NCBI GenBank assembly: GCA_036504155.1
Contig: DASXVQ010000235.1
Coordinates: forward strand, 3,605-67,604
DNA length: 64,000 bases
Reading direction: 5' to 3'
Source of the DNA: JACRCT01 sp036504155
Lineage (GTDB): Bacteria > Myxococcota > Myxococcia > Myxococcales > UBA5297
Position numbers and translations under genes: made by a program
The notes under the pieces: model-generated
Told to the model about the DNA's origin: nothing
The model's input: only the letters and a program-made list of their open reading frames with translations
Databases searched by the model: none
Part shown: positions 52,595 to 60,965 of the stretch, one piece after another
How the letters are laid out: every line of letters begins with the position of its first letter
Numbering within the stretch: the first letter of the stretch is position 1

Positions 52595-53974
52595 ATGCCC
52601 GTTTCCGCCACCAGCCACCGCACGCACGTCTCGACGAAGAAGGCCGAGGCCAGTGAGCCGAAGAAGGTGAAGCAGGAGAAGGCGCAGCAGGAGAAGGGGA
52701 GTCCCAAGGCCTCCACGCCGGCGAAGTCGGGCGACGTGCTCGAGCCGGCGACCAAGTCGCGCGCGGACGAAGTGAGGAAGGCCCTGCTCGCGGACAACCG
52801 CGACCTGATCGTCACCAACCCCACCGGGGCGCGCTCCAAGTTCCAGAAGCTCACCACCTCTCCATTCGTGTTCTTCCGCGGCACCGCCGGGCTCTTCTAC
52901 CGGGACCTCAAGGGCGTCGACGCGGGCCAGCCCAAGGTGCTGTGCAACGGCGACGTGCACCCCGAGAACTTCGGCGCCATCCAGGGCCAGGACGGCAAGC
53001 TCTTCTTCGGCCTGAACGACTTCGATGAGTCGATGGCGGCTCCGTTCGGCTGGGATTTGCGCCGGGGCGCGACCGCGTTCGAGCTGGCCGCGCGCGACAG
53101 CGGCATCCCCGCGGCCAAGCGCCAGAAGATCACCGAGGCCTTCCTCGAGGGCTACCAGGACGCGATGAAGGGCTTCGCTGGCGCCGACGGCGAGAAGGAC
53201 GCGCGCATCGACTCCAGGAACGCGCCGAAGGTGGTCGGCAAGCTGCTCGAGAAGGCCGAAAAGCAGGCCCGCAAGGAGTTCCTCGGCGAGCGCGTCGACC
53301 TGAAGAAGGGCAAGTTCCTCGACACCGCCGACATCAAGCCGCTGCCGGCCCGCGTCGACGAGTTCGCCGCCGCGCTCAAGTCCTACCGCTCCGAGATGGG
53401 CCTCTCGAAGGACTTCCTCAAGGTGAAGGACGTCGCCGCCAAGCTGGAGAGCGGCACCGCCAGCCTCGGCAGCGAGCGCTACTACGTGCTGGTCGAGGGC
53501 AAGTCCAAGTCCGCGGAAGACGACGTCATCCTCGAGATCAAGCAGGAGCGGCCCTCGGCGCTGGAGCCGTACACCGGCACGACCGACAAGCGCCCGGCAG
53601 CCGAGCGGGTAGCCGCCAACGAGGAGATCCAGTCGCCGGGCGGCGATCCCTACTACGGGGCCATCAAGCTGGGTGGGCAGAGCTTCCTGGTGCGTGAGCG
53701 CAACCCGCACAAGGCCGCGGTGGACCTGACCAAGCTCGACGCCGGCGACTACAAGGACTACGCCCGCGCCTGCGGCGTCGCCCTCGCGCAGGCCCACGCC
53801 CGTTCGGACAAGAAGGACGGCTTCGCCTCGGACAAGGATCTCGTGCGCGCGCTCGACCGCGGCCTCTCCAAGGAGGTCGCTCGCTTCGCCTCCGAGGAAG
53901 CGGACCGCGTCACGTCCGACTACCAGGCGTTCAAGACGGGGTTCGAGAAGGGCCAGTTCGGCTTCGGCCGCTGA
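52595..53974 (+). CDS. DUF2252 family protein
   Basis: A 459-residue protein of unknown function from the DUF2252 family, which has a protein-kinase-like/APH fold. The family motifs FVFFRGTAGLFY, LCNGDVHPENFGA (catalytic-like Asp-x-H-x-x-N) and LNDFDESMAAPFGWDLRR (metal-like Asp) are clear. The first 50 residues are a Lys/Glu/Ala-rich disordered tail. Start ATG at 52595 behind GGAGGG. It is probably cytoplasmic. No clear link to its neighbours. Confidence 0.88.
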   Translation: MPVSATSHRTHVSTKKAEASEPKKVKQEKAQQEKGSPKASTPAKSGDVLEPATKSRADEVRKALLADNRDLIVTNPTGARSKFQKLTTSPFVFFRGTAGLFYRDLKGVDAGQPKVLCNGDVHPENFGAIQGQDGKLFFGLNDFDESMAAPFGWDLRRGATAFELAARDSGIPAAKRQKITEAFLEGYQDAMKGFAGADGEKDARIDSRNAPKVVGKLLEKAEKQARKEFLGERVDLKKGKFLDTADIKPLPARVDEFAAALKSYRSEMGLSKDFLKVKDVAAKLESGTASLGSERYYVLVEGKSKSAEDDVILEIKQERPSALEPYTGTTDKRPAAERVAANEEIQSPGGDPYYGAIKLGGQSFLVRERNPHKAAVDLTKLDAGDYKDYARACGVALAQAHARSDKKDGFASDKDLVRALDRGLSKEVARFASEEADRVTSDYQAFKTGFEKGQFGFGR

Positions 53975-54050
53975 GCCCCTCGACCCGCCGGCCGAAAGGG
54001 CCTCCGCTACCAGGCTGTGAGTGAGCAGCCTGTGAGGAGCAGGAGGCTGG

Positions 54051-55130
54051 ATGCCGCCCGAAGCACGCCCGCGCTCCCAGGTCACGGTGAAGACGGTCGC
54101 GACGGTGGTCCTCACCGTCCTGGGCGTCGTCGCGGTCGTCTACATCCTGCTCCACGCGGGCTTCGCGCTGACCGTCACCGTCGCCGCGCTGCTCATCTCC
54201 ATCGCGCTCGACCGGCCGGTCCGTTGGCTGCGTGCCCACAAGGTGCACAAGGGCCCGGCCATCGGCTTGGTCATGGTGGCGCTGGTGCTGGGTTTTTCGG
54301 CGATCGCGGTGGCCATCATTCCGCCGGCCGTCCAACAAGGGGAGAGCTTCGTGCAGCAGGTGCCCCAGTTGGTCGAGAACGTGCGCGGCTCGGAGGTCTA
54401 CCGCAGGCTCGACCGCCGCTTCGCGCTCGACCTGAAGCTCGATCAACTGCAGGAGAAGTTGCCGGCGTTCGTGCAGGCCGGGGCGAATGCGGTCGTCGCG
54501 ACCCTCAAGGGGGTGATCACCGGGGTGGGGGCGGTCACCACCGTCTTCTTCCTCATCATCTTCATGCTCGTCTTCGGCCCCGGGCTGGTCACGCGCGCCC
54601 TGGACGAAGCCACCCCCGAGCGGCGGGAGCGCTACGAGCGCCTGCTCACCAAGGCCTACCGGTCGATCGGCGGCTACCTCGGCGGCTTGACGTTCATCTG
54701 CATGGTCAACGCGGCGGTGACCTCCACCTTCTTCGCCATCATCCGCGTGCCGTTCTTCCTCCCGCTGGGCATCCTGAGCGGGCTGTCGAGCTTCGTGCCC
54801 ATCATCGGCAACTCGGTGGCGGGGATCGTGCTCACCACGGTGGTCGCGGTCGTGGGCGGGGTGTGGAAGGGCGTGGGCTGCGCCATCTTCTTCGTGATCT
54901 ACCAGCAGTTCGAGAACCACATCCTCGGCCCGACGGTGTACCGCAGGACCGTCCGGGTGAACCCGCTCATCGTCATCATCACGGTGATGGTGCTCACGGA
55001 GATCGTCGGGCTCCTCGGACCGCTGGTGGCGGTGCCCTTGGTGGCCATCGGGCAGATCCTCACGCGGGAGCTGCTGGCGCTGCGACGGGAGAGGCTCGGG
55101 CTGCCGCAGCGGGTGCGGTCGGAGGCGTGA
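54051..55130 (+). CDS. AI-2E family transporter (PerM/TqsA-like)
   Basis: A 359-residue membrane protein with about seven helices and the conserved features of the AI-2E family: an amphipathic periplasmic part (about 95-150), GILSGLSSFVPIIGNSV in the membrane core, and the PLVAVPLVAIGQIL end. Members export autoinducer-2, permeases of unknown solutes, or Na+/H+. The ATG at 54051 is preceded by AGGAGG. It converges on the NatAB-like operon with 33 bp between. Confidence 0.88.
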   Translation: MPPEARPRSQVTVKTVATVVLTVLGVVAVVYILLHAGFALTVTVAALLISIALDRPVRWLRAHKVHKGPAIGLVMVALVLGFSAIAVAIIPPAVQQGESFVQQVPQLVENVRGSEVYRRLDRRFALDLKLDQLQEKLPAFVQAGANAVVATLKGVITGVGAVTTVFFLIIFMLVFGPGLVTRALDEATPERRERYERLLTKAYRSIGGYLGGLTFICMVNAAVTSTFFAIIRVPFFLPLGILSGLSSFVPIIGNSVAGIVLTTVVAVVGGVWKGVGCAIFFVIYQQFENHILGPTVYRRTVRVNPLIVIITVMVLTEIVGLLGPLVAVPLVAIGQILTRELLALRRERLGLPQRVRSEA

Positions 55131-55163
55131 GTCGGACCAAGGCATGCCGACCGACCGGCCGAC

Positions 55164-56383
55164 CTACCTGCCGCCCTTGAACCGGAAGAGGTCCCGCCAG
55201 CTCTCCGCTCCTCCGAACCGCAGCGCCTCGCTCTGGAAGGCGTTGGCCGCGAGCGCCACCGCCGCCGCCGAGCAGGCGAGCACCGACCCGATGGTGATGG
55301 CGATGGGCGCCGCGGTGGCCGTCCCCAGCATCGTGGCCTTCACCAGCAGCGCCACGTTGAGCAGGGGCAGCATCGCGGTGGCGGAGTCGAACTCCACGCC
55401 CGGCGTCATCGCGAGGATCGCCGGCACCAGCGCGACGCTCACCAGCGGCGTCATCAGGCTCTGGCCCTCCTTGTAGCTGCGCGCCAGCGACGCGACCGCG
55501 AGGCTGACGCCGCTGACCATGAACGCCGCCGGGATGAGGCAGGCGAGCAGCGTCGCGATCTGCCCCGCCGAGAGCGTCAGCCGCACCGGCGACTCCCCGC
55601 CGGTCAGGTCCAGGCCCAGGTGGAAGGTGATGCCCATCGCGACCAGGTTCATCACGGTGGTGATCGACGCGATGGTCGCCACGGTCAGGTACTTGGCGGC
55701 CATCACGTCCATCGGCCGCACCGGCGCGACGAGCAGCGTCTCCAGCGTCCCGCGCTCCTTCTCGCCGGCGGTCACGTCGAGCGCGGGGTAGAGCGCGCCC
55801 ATGAAGAGCATCATCACCAAGATCATCGGGAGCAGCTTGGAGGCGATGAGCGGGCCGAGGTTCTTCTTGAAGTCGACGTCCTCCTCCTGGACGTCCACCG
55901 GCTGGGCGAACTTGGCCGGCAGCGACGCCTGCTCCAGCCGCTTCTCCAGCGCACGGACTCCGGCCGCCTCCAGCGCCTTCTTGAGCCGCTCCTTGGCCTG
56001 GATGGACCGGTCGTACTTCCGGGTGAAGAGGAGGGTCGCCAGCAGCTGGTCCTTGGCCTCGAGCTTCCCCAGCGAGCCCGGCGCCACGTCCAGCGCCGCC
56101 GCCACCTTGCGCTCGCGCAGGGCGGTCTCGGCCGCGCCGCGGTCCAGGCGCACGAGCGTGGTCTTGGCGGGCGTCGGCGTGAGCAGCTGGGCCGCGTCCT
56201 CGGACGTCACGGCGATGGAGAGCTGCGAGCGGGCGAGTCGCGCCTGGCCCGAGGCGGTCACGGCGCCGATCAGCGCGAGCGAGCCGGGGTAGAGGACGAC
56301 CGGCAGGAAGAGCATCATCAACAGGGTGCGCCGGTCGCGCAGACTGTCGGTGATCTCCTTCTTGAAGAGGATCCCGACGGCGC

Positions 56384-56387
<4 letters not shown>
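55164..56387 (-). CDS. ABC-2 permease, NatB-like (Na+ export type)
   Basis: A 407-residue permease. The N-terminal helix with KEITDSLRDRRTLLMMLFLPVV, a periplasmic domain (about 55-180) and about six helices (about 185-390) carrying VTAGEKERGTLETLLVAPVRP are like NatB and its relatives. It overlaps the ATPase gene by 4 bp (ATGA). The pair resembles NatAB, which exports Na+ or drugs in Bacillus, but other cargo is possible. Confidence 0.87.
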
Positions 56388-57130
<743 letters not shown>

Positions 57131-57228
57131 GGGGTGGGGCAGATGCTGGAGCGGCCGGCCTCCCTGCCGGAGTCGTCCGGATTGTCCACCCCGCAGCCGT
57201 ACGCGGTCGAGCCCGAAGAGAGAACCTC

Positions 57229-57813
57229 ATGCGCGCAATGCTGCTGCTGCTGGCCCTGACCGCATCGCCGGCTCCCACGCCCACCACCGCCCGCGAACAC
57301 GGCGTCTCCGTGCCGGCTCCCGAGGGTTGGACCGCGACGAAGGAAGGCAGCACCTGGGTCTTCAGCGCCCCGACCAGCAACGCCGTGCTCCGGGTGGACC
57401 TCTTCCAGAAGGAGAAGGCCGGCGACCCCAGGGACTGCGTCGGGCAGATCGTCGAGAAGCTGGCGGCCGCCGACCGGGTCGCCAAGGAGACGTTCACGCC
57501 CATGACCGTCGACGGCCAGCCGGCCGCGCTGCAGACCACCGTCGACAAGCGCCGTCAGAAGCAGCGCCGGGTGGTCGGGTGCAACGGCAAGAGCTACTTC
57601 CTCATCGACTGGCTCGACGTGGGCGCGTCGGCCAAGCACGAGGATGCGTTCGCGGCGCTCCTGACCCAGATCAGGTTCGAGGCGTTCGCAGAGTCGGCGA
57701 AGCCGGCGGCCAAGCCGAGGCCCGCGAAGAAGGAGGCGGGCAGCGAGTCGGCCGACCCGCTGGCGCCGCTCGACCCTTCGACGGGCTCAGGGAAAGCGGG
57801 GAGCAAGCAGTGA
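57229..57813 (+). CDS. Small secreted protein with repeat-derived tail
   Basis: A 194-residue exported protein. The signal peptide (about 1-20) precedes a compact beta-rich domain (about 25-150) with a Trp-rich core (GWTATKEGSTWVFSAP) and one conserved-looking Cys pair (Cys65, Cys121). The fold resembles lipid/PsbP-like domains, but no family was recognised. The last 20 residues (LAPLDPSTGSGKAGSKQ) include a piece coded by a REP-like sequence (57774-57792). Its TGA overlaps the GTG of the YaiI-like gene (GTGA). Confidence 0.7.
   Translation: MRAMLLLLALTASPAPTPTTAREHGVSVPAPEGWTATKEGSTWVFSAPTSNAVLRVDLFQKEKAGDPRDCVGQIVEKLAAADRVAKETFTPMTVDGQPAALQTTVDKRRQKQRRVVGCNGKSYFLIDWLDVGASAKHEDAFAALLTQIRFEAFAESAKPAAKPRPAKKEAGSESADPLAPLDPSTGSGKAGSKQ
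57774..57792 (+). repeat. REP-like element inside a gene end
   Basis: CCCTTCGACGGGCTCAGGG, a near-palindrome of the widespread CCTTCGACAAGCTCAGG type, lies in the coding end of the small secreted protein. Confidence 0.6.
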
Positions 57814-58271
57814 AGATCTGGGTCGACGCCGACGCCTGCCCCAAGGCGATCAAGGAGACGATCGTCCGGGCCGCCAACCGCCTGAAGGTCCCCGCGGTCT
57901 TCGTGGCCAACAAGCCGATCTCCCTGGCGATCTCGCCGTACCTCTCCACGGTGCGGGTGGGCCAGGGGCTGGACGTCGCGGACGGCTACATCGCCTCGTC
58001 GGCGCAGCTGGGCGACCTGGCCGTCACCGCGGACATCCCTCTCGCGGCGGCGCTCGTCGCCAAGAAGGTCGTGACCCTCGACCCGCGCGGCACGGTCTAC
58101 GACCCGGAGAGCATCGGCGAGGTCTTGGCGATGCGGAACTTCATGCACGAGCTTCGCGAGGGCGGCGTCGAGACCGGCGGGCCCAAGGGGTTCTCGCCGC
58201 GCGACGCGCAGCAGTTCGCCGCCACCTTCGACCGCGAGCTGGCGAAGCTGATCAAGAACGCGGGCGCTTGA
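57810..58271 (+). CDS. yaiI: YaiI/YqxD family protein (UPF0178)
   Basis: A 153-residue protein of the UPF0178 family (PIN-like fold). The metal-binding acids are in IWVDADACPKAIKE near the start and in the TADIPLAAALVAKKV block; DPRGTVYDPESIGEVLAMR is also conserved. Function is not established, though the fold suggests a nuclease. The GTG start overlaps the preceding gene by 4 bp. The 3' end overlaps the convergent unknown gene by 20 bp. Confidence 0.85.
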   Translation: MKIWVDADACPKAIKETIVRAANRLKVPAVFVANKPISLAISPYLSTVRVGQGLDVADGYIASSAQLGDLAVTADIPLAAALVAKKVVTLDPRGTVYDPESIGEVLAMRNFMHELREGGVETGGPKGFSPRDAQQFAATFDRELAKLIKNAGA

Positions 58272-58956
58272 CCGGCTTCTTGGCCGCCAGCTTGGCCTGC
58301 TTGATGCGCACCGTCTTGGGCTTCAGCGAAGACCGCCCGTTGCGGATCACCACGCGTGCGTTCTGGCAGAGCGGGTAGGTGCGCAGGACCTTCTCGATGG
58401 ACGCGAAGAGCCGGTCGGCGTTCGCGCCGTACAGGTAGAACGACGTCTCCTCCGGCCCCGGCCAGGAGCCGCGGATCTCGCCCTTGCCCTTCATCGCGGC
58501 GGTCAGCTTGTCGGCGAGCACGTTGATGTCGGTGGACTCGTAGACCTGCTTGGGGAGGTTCACGCCGTCGAGGTAGATGGCGACGCCCTCGGCCTTGCCG
58601 AAGGCGACCACCTGCTGCTCGCCGTCCTTCTCGAAGGAGAGCTCCGAGCCGCGCGGCGCGCCGCACTCGTCGAGCAGCTCGCAGACCCGCTCGATGACGC
58701 CGTCGACGTCGCGGACGACCATCTCCACGTCGACGAACTCGATCTCCCGGTCCTCGCCGAGCATGGTGCCGCCGCCCTCGACCAAGCCCAGCTTGGCTCG
58801 CCGCAGCGCCCGGTTGAGCGGGTCCTCGTAACGCTCGCCCCGCTCGATGGGCATGATCGGCTCCCAGATGCGGGCGGTGGCGCGGAAGGTCTTGGGCGCC
58901 GGCTTCTTGCTCTTCTTGCCCGCCTTGGGAGCGGTGCGCTGGGGCTGCTTCTTCAT
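58252..58956 (-). CDS. Conserved-looking protein of unknown function
   Basis: A 234-residue cytoplasmic protein. Residues 1-22 are a Lys/Pro/Ala-rich basic tail (KKQPQRTAPKAGKKSKKP). The rest is a compact alpha/beta protein with two similar-looking halves (about 70-130 and 135-205) and a basic C-terminus (KKPVKRPRS). No family was recognised. It overlaps yaiI at its 3' end. A REP-like sequence and the small TIR element lie upstream. Confidence 0.6.
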   Translation of the reverse strand: MKKQPQRTAPKAGKKSKKPAPKTFRATARIWEPIMPIERGERYEDPLNRALRRAKLGLVEGGGTMLGEDREIEFVDVEMVVRDVDGVIERVCELLDECGAPRGSELSFEKDGEQQVVAFGKAEGVAIYLDGVNLPKQVYESTDINVLADKLTAAMKGKGEIRGSWPGPEETSFYLYGANADRLFASIEKVLRTYPLCQNARVVIRNGRSSLKPKTVRIKQAKLAAKKPVKRPRS

Positions 58957-58961
58957 GGTCC

Positions 58962-59007
58962 GTTCATCCTGAGCGTAAGCGGCGCGAAGCGATGCCGGAG
59001 TCGAAGG
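58962..59007 (-). repeat. REP-like extragenic palindrome
   Basis: GTTCATCCTGAGCG at the left and GAGTCGAAGG at the right resemble the broadly found TCATCCTGAGC..GTCGAAGG repeat. It sits just upstream of the unknown gene. Confidence 0.5.
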
Positions 59008-59060
59008 TTAGCTCGGTCCAGCAGGTTGTTGAAAGACGATAGGCCTCGGCTGAAATTTGC

Positions 59061-59066
59061 TAAGCT
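59061..59066 (+). promoter_or_regulatory. Putative -10 element (GCTAAGCT)
   Basis: TAAGCT after GC, 6 nt before the ATG at 59073, would give a leaderless mRNA. Confidence 0.3.
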
Positions 59067-59072
59067 CGCGCC

Positions 59073-59303
59073 ATGGCGCTGCTCGACATCCTCCGCAGTC
59101 GATGTCCCTCCTGCAATCGGCGCGGGTTGAGGAGGGTCCAAGCGATTTATGCCACGGCCCTCATCGACGGTAAGCGAGTGCCACGGTCCTGGTCCTACCT
59201 CTCGTGCCCCGCCTGCGGAGGACGGTTCCGCCAAGAACTCGGAAAACTCCTTCCCGCGACCGAGGAAGACTGGCGCCGGCACGTCGAGCGCCAGCAGGGT
59301 TGA
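59073..59303 (+). CDS. Small zinc-ribbon protein inside a TIR element
   Basis: A 76-residue protein with two CxxC pairs, CPSC (residues 11-14) and CPAC (45-48), forming a likely C4 zinc ribbon. Between them is a short beta region (IYATALIDGKRVPRSWSYLS). The C-terminus (about 55-76) is charged. It may bind nucleic acid or act as a regulator. Its codon use is less biased than the neighbours (for example aaa and att codons). It lies between the inverted ends described above. Confidence 0.6.
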   Translation: MALLDILRSRCPSCNRRGLRRVQAIYATALIDGKRVPRSWSYLSCPACGGRFRQELGKLLPATEEDWRRHVERQQG

Positions 59304-59336
59304 GAACGCGTCCGAGCGCGATTCTCCAACAGCCTG

Positions 59337-60278
59337 CTAGGTCGCGACCTTCTTGATCTTCAGCTTGGCGACGTCGCACTCGCCCAGCCCGTGCGCGCTG
59401 GCGTACTTGATGTGCTTGGCGTCGTCGAGGGTCATCATCCTCCCGTCGAACTTGCAGACGGAGAGCGCCGCGGCGTCCACGGCGACCACGTTGCGGCCGG
59501 CGAACATCTTGCCGGGGCTGGCGACTTCGCCCGGGCCCTTGGGGCCGTTGGTCTGCAGCACCCTCACCGCGTCGAGGATGGTCAGGTGCGGCTTCACCGC
59601 GAAGCCCAGGTCGGCGATGCCCTTCTGCAGGTCCATGAAGATGTGGAACGGCTTGCGGCTCCAGACGGCGCCCATGGCGCTCTTGAGGCCGAAGGAGACG
59701 TTGGCGGAGCTGTGGTGCTTGGCCTGCGGCAGGCTGATGAAGACGTCGTAGTCGAGGAAGCACTTGGCGACTTCGCAGTCCTTGAGGACGAGCCCCTTGG
59801 GGACCTTCACCTCGCGGTACTCCTCGTGCTCCTCGAGCATCCGCATCTTCACTTCCGGGAAGGCCTTGAGCGCCTCGCGGCAGCCGGTGCGCGTCCAGCA
59901 CTTCTCCGCGTCGGAGAGCGGGTTCTCGGCGACCAGCACCTCCTTGGCGCCGGCCTTGAAGCAGGCCTCGGTGACGGCGAAGAGGAGGTCGGGGTGCGTG
60001 CCGGCGGCGAAGTCGGGCGGCTGGGCGAAGGCGAGGTTGGGCTTGAGGACGACCCGGTGGCCCTTCTTCACGAAGGCGCCGATGCCGCCGAGCGCCTCGA
60101 GCGCGGCGGCGACCATCTTCTTGCGGTCGGTGCCGGAGACCTCGATGACGTCGGCGGCGGCGGCCGGGGCGGGCGCGGGCGCGGGGGCCGCTTCGGCGGC
60201 GAGGAGGTCGGAGGAGCGCAGGACGGCGGCGGTGGCCACGCCCGCGCCGAGGAGCTGGCGTCGGTTGAGCTTGGGCAT
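59337..60278 (-). CDS. Tat-exported DUF362-domain protein
   Basis: A 313-residue protein. The twin-arginine signal (NRRQLLGAGVATAAVL, residues 5-20) sends it folded across the membrane. The DUF362 domain follows, with VVLKPNLAF, the PLSDAEKCWTRTG stretch, SLPQAKHHSSANVSFGLKS and a Cys-poor core. Some DUF362 proteins carry Fe-S clusters; here no ferredoxin motif is visible, so cofactor content is unknown. The stop codon TAG lies right at the outer edge of the TIR element, so the original C-terminus may have been cut. Confidence 0.75.
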   Translation of the reverse strand: MPKLNRRQLLGAGVATAAVLRSSDLLAAEAAPAPAPAPAAAADVIEVSGTDRKKMVAAALEALGGIGAFVKKGHRVVLKPNLAFAQPPDFAAGTHPDLLFAVTEACFKAGAKEVLVAENPLSDAEKCWTRTGCREALKAFPEVKMRMLEEHEEYREVKVPKGLVLKDCEVAKCFLDYDVFISLPQAKHHSSANVSFGLKSAMGAVWSRKPFHIFMDLQKGIADLGFAVKPHLTILDAVRVLQTNGPKGPGEVASPGKMFAGRNVVAVDAAALSVCKFDGRMMTLDDAKHIKYASAHGLGECDVAKLKIKKVAT

Positions 60279-60372
60279 GGGGGAAAGAATAGCCGGGAAG
60301 GAGGGGGGAGCGCTCTTGGCTTTCGCTCTGTGGCCCCGAGGCCAAGCAAGGAGGGAGGAGGTTATCCACCCG

Positions 60373-60456
60373 GTCCATTCAGTCCATGCAGTCCATAGGG
60401 TCCATTCAGTCCATCCAGCTCTGATGGACTGAATTGACTGCATGGACTGCATGGAC
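60373..60456. repeat. Inverted pair of 9-bp tandem repeat arrays
   Basis: Five GTCCATNNN units (60373-60417) and then three and a half TGGACTGNN units (60425-60456) in the opposite sense, with 7 bp between. It is the same repeat family as at 30972-31025. Confidence 0.8.
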
Positions 60457-60499
60457 GAGGCGCCCTGCGACGACCACCAAGCTAGCAGCCTGCGGATCT

Positions 60500-60542
60500 C
60501 AGAAAGCGAGGCCGCCGGTCCCTTCCGGGAGCGGCGGCCTCG
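60500..60542 (-). terminator. Intrinsic terminator of thiolase/DUF35 operon
   Basis: A perfect 11-bp stem (CGAGGCCGCCG at 60507-60517, CGGCGGCCTCG at 60532-60542). It is followed on the minus strand by CTTTCTG. It lies about 60 bp past the DUF35 stop. Confidence 0.65.
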
Positions 60543-60565
60543 GTCACAGCTCAGGATGCCGGCCA

Positions 60566-60604
60566 GTAGAGCAAACCGTCCGCGGCACGGAGGCCGCGCT
60601 CTAC
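60566..60604. repeat. Palindromic repeat overlapping the DUF35 stop
   Basis: Arms GTAGAGC (60566-60572) and GCTCTAC (60598-60604), with an inner GCGGC/GCCGC hairpin. The TAG stop of the DUF35 gene lies in the right arm. Confidence 0.6.
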
Positions 60605-60963
60605 CCCTCGGTGTAGAAGACGATGCCGTAGTCCTTCTTGTAGTCGTCCTTGCGCACGACCTCGACCTCTCCCTTGACCCGCATGCCGATCTTCGGGTCG
60701 GCGATCTTCAGCTGGCCGGTGATGCGCTGGCCGCCGTCGAGCTCGACGATGCCCAAGGTCAGGTGGGTCAGCTCGAACTGCGGGGGCAGCGCGTAGGCGT
60801 GCGTGAACGTCAGCAGCTTGCCCGCCTTGGGCAGCGGCACGAAGTCGTAGACGATGTTGCCCTTCTCCCACTCGGTGTGACCGCACTTCTTGCACCGGGT
60901 GCGAATGGGGTAGTGCAGGGTCCCGCACTTGCGGCACTTGTGGCCCAGGATGTCTCGGATCAT
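60601..60963 (-). CDS. DUF35/Zn-ribbon OB-fold protein, thiolase partner
   Basis: A 120-residue protein of the DUF35 family (ChsH2/acyl-CoA-binding type). Cys10, Cys13, Cys24 and Cys27 form the rubredoxin-like zinc ribbon, and an OB-fold follows (about 40-118). Such proteins bind the CoA end of a substrate for thiolase-fold enzymes, for example ChsH2 with Ltp2. It follows the thiolase gene with 2 bp between. The C-terminal stop is inside a palindromic repeat. Confidence 0.85.
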   Translation of the reverse strand: MIRDILGHKCRKCGTLHYPIRTRCKKCGHTEWEKGNIVYDFVPLPKAGKLLTFTHAYALPPQFELTHLTLGIVELDGGQRITGQLKIADPKIGMRVKGEVEVVRKDDYKKDYGIVFYTEG

Positions 60964-60965
60964 GG

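Larger units (their letters stand above)
59020..59338. mobile_element. Small TIR element carrying a zinc-ribbon gene
   Basis: Ends AGCAGGTTGTTG (59020-59031) and CAACAGCCTGCT (59327-59338) are inverted repeats matching in 11 of 12 positions, like the AGCAGGCTGTTGAAAAA ends of many insertion sequences. The 319-bp element holds one gene (59073-59303), a lower-GC promoter region and no transposase. No certain target duplication was seen. Confidence 0.5.
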
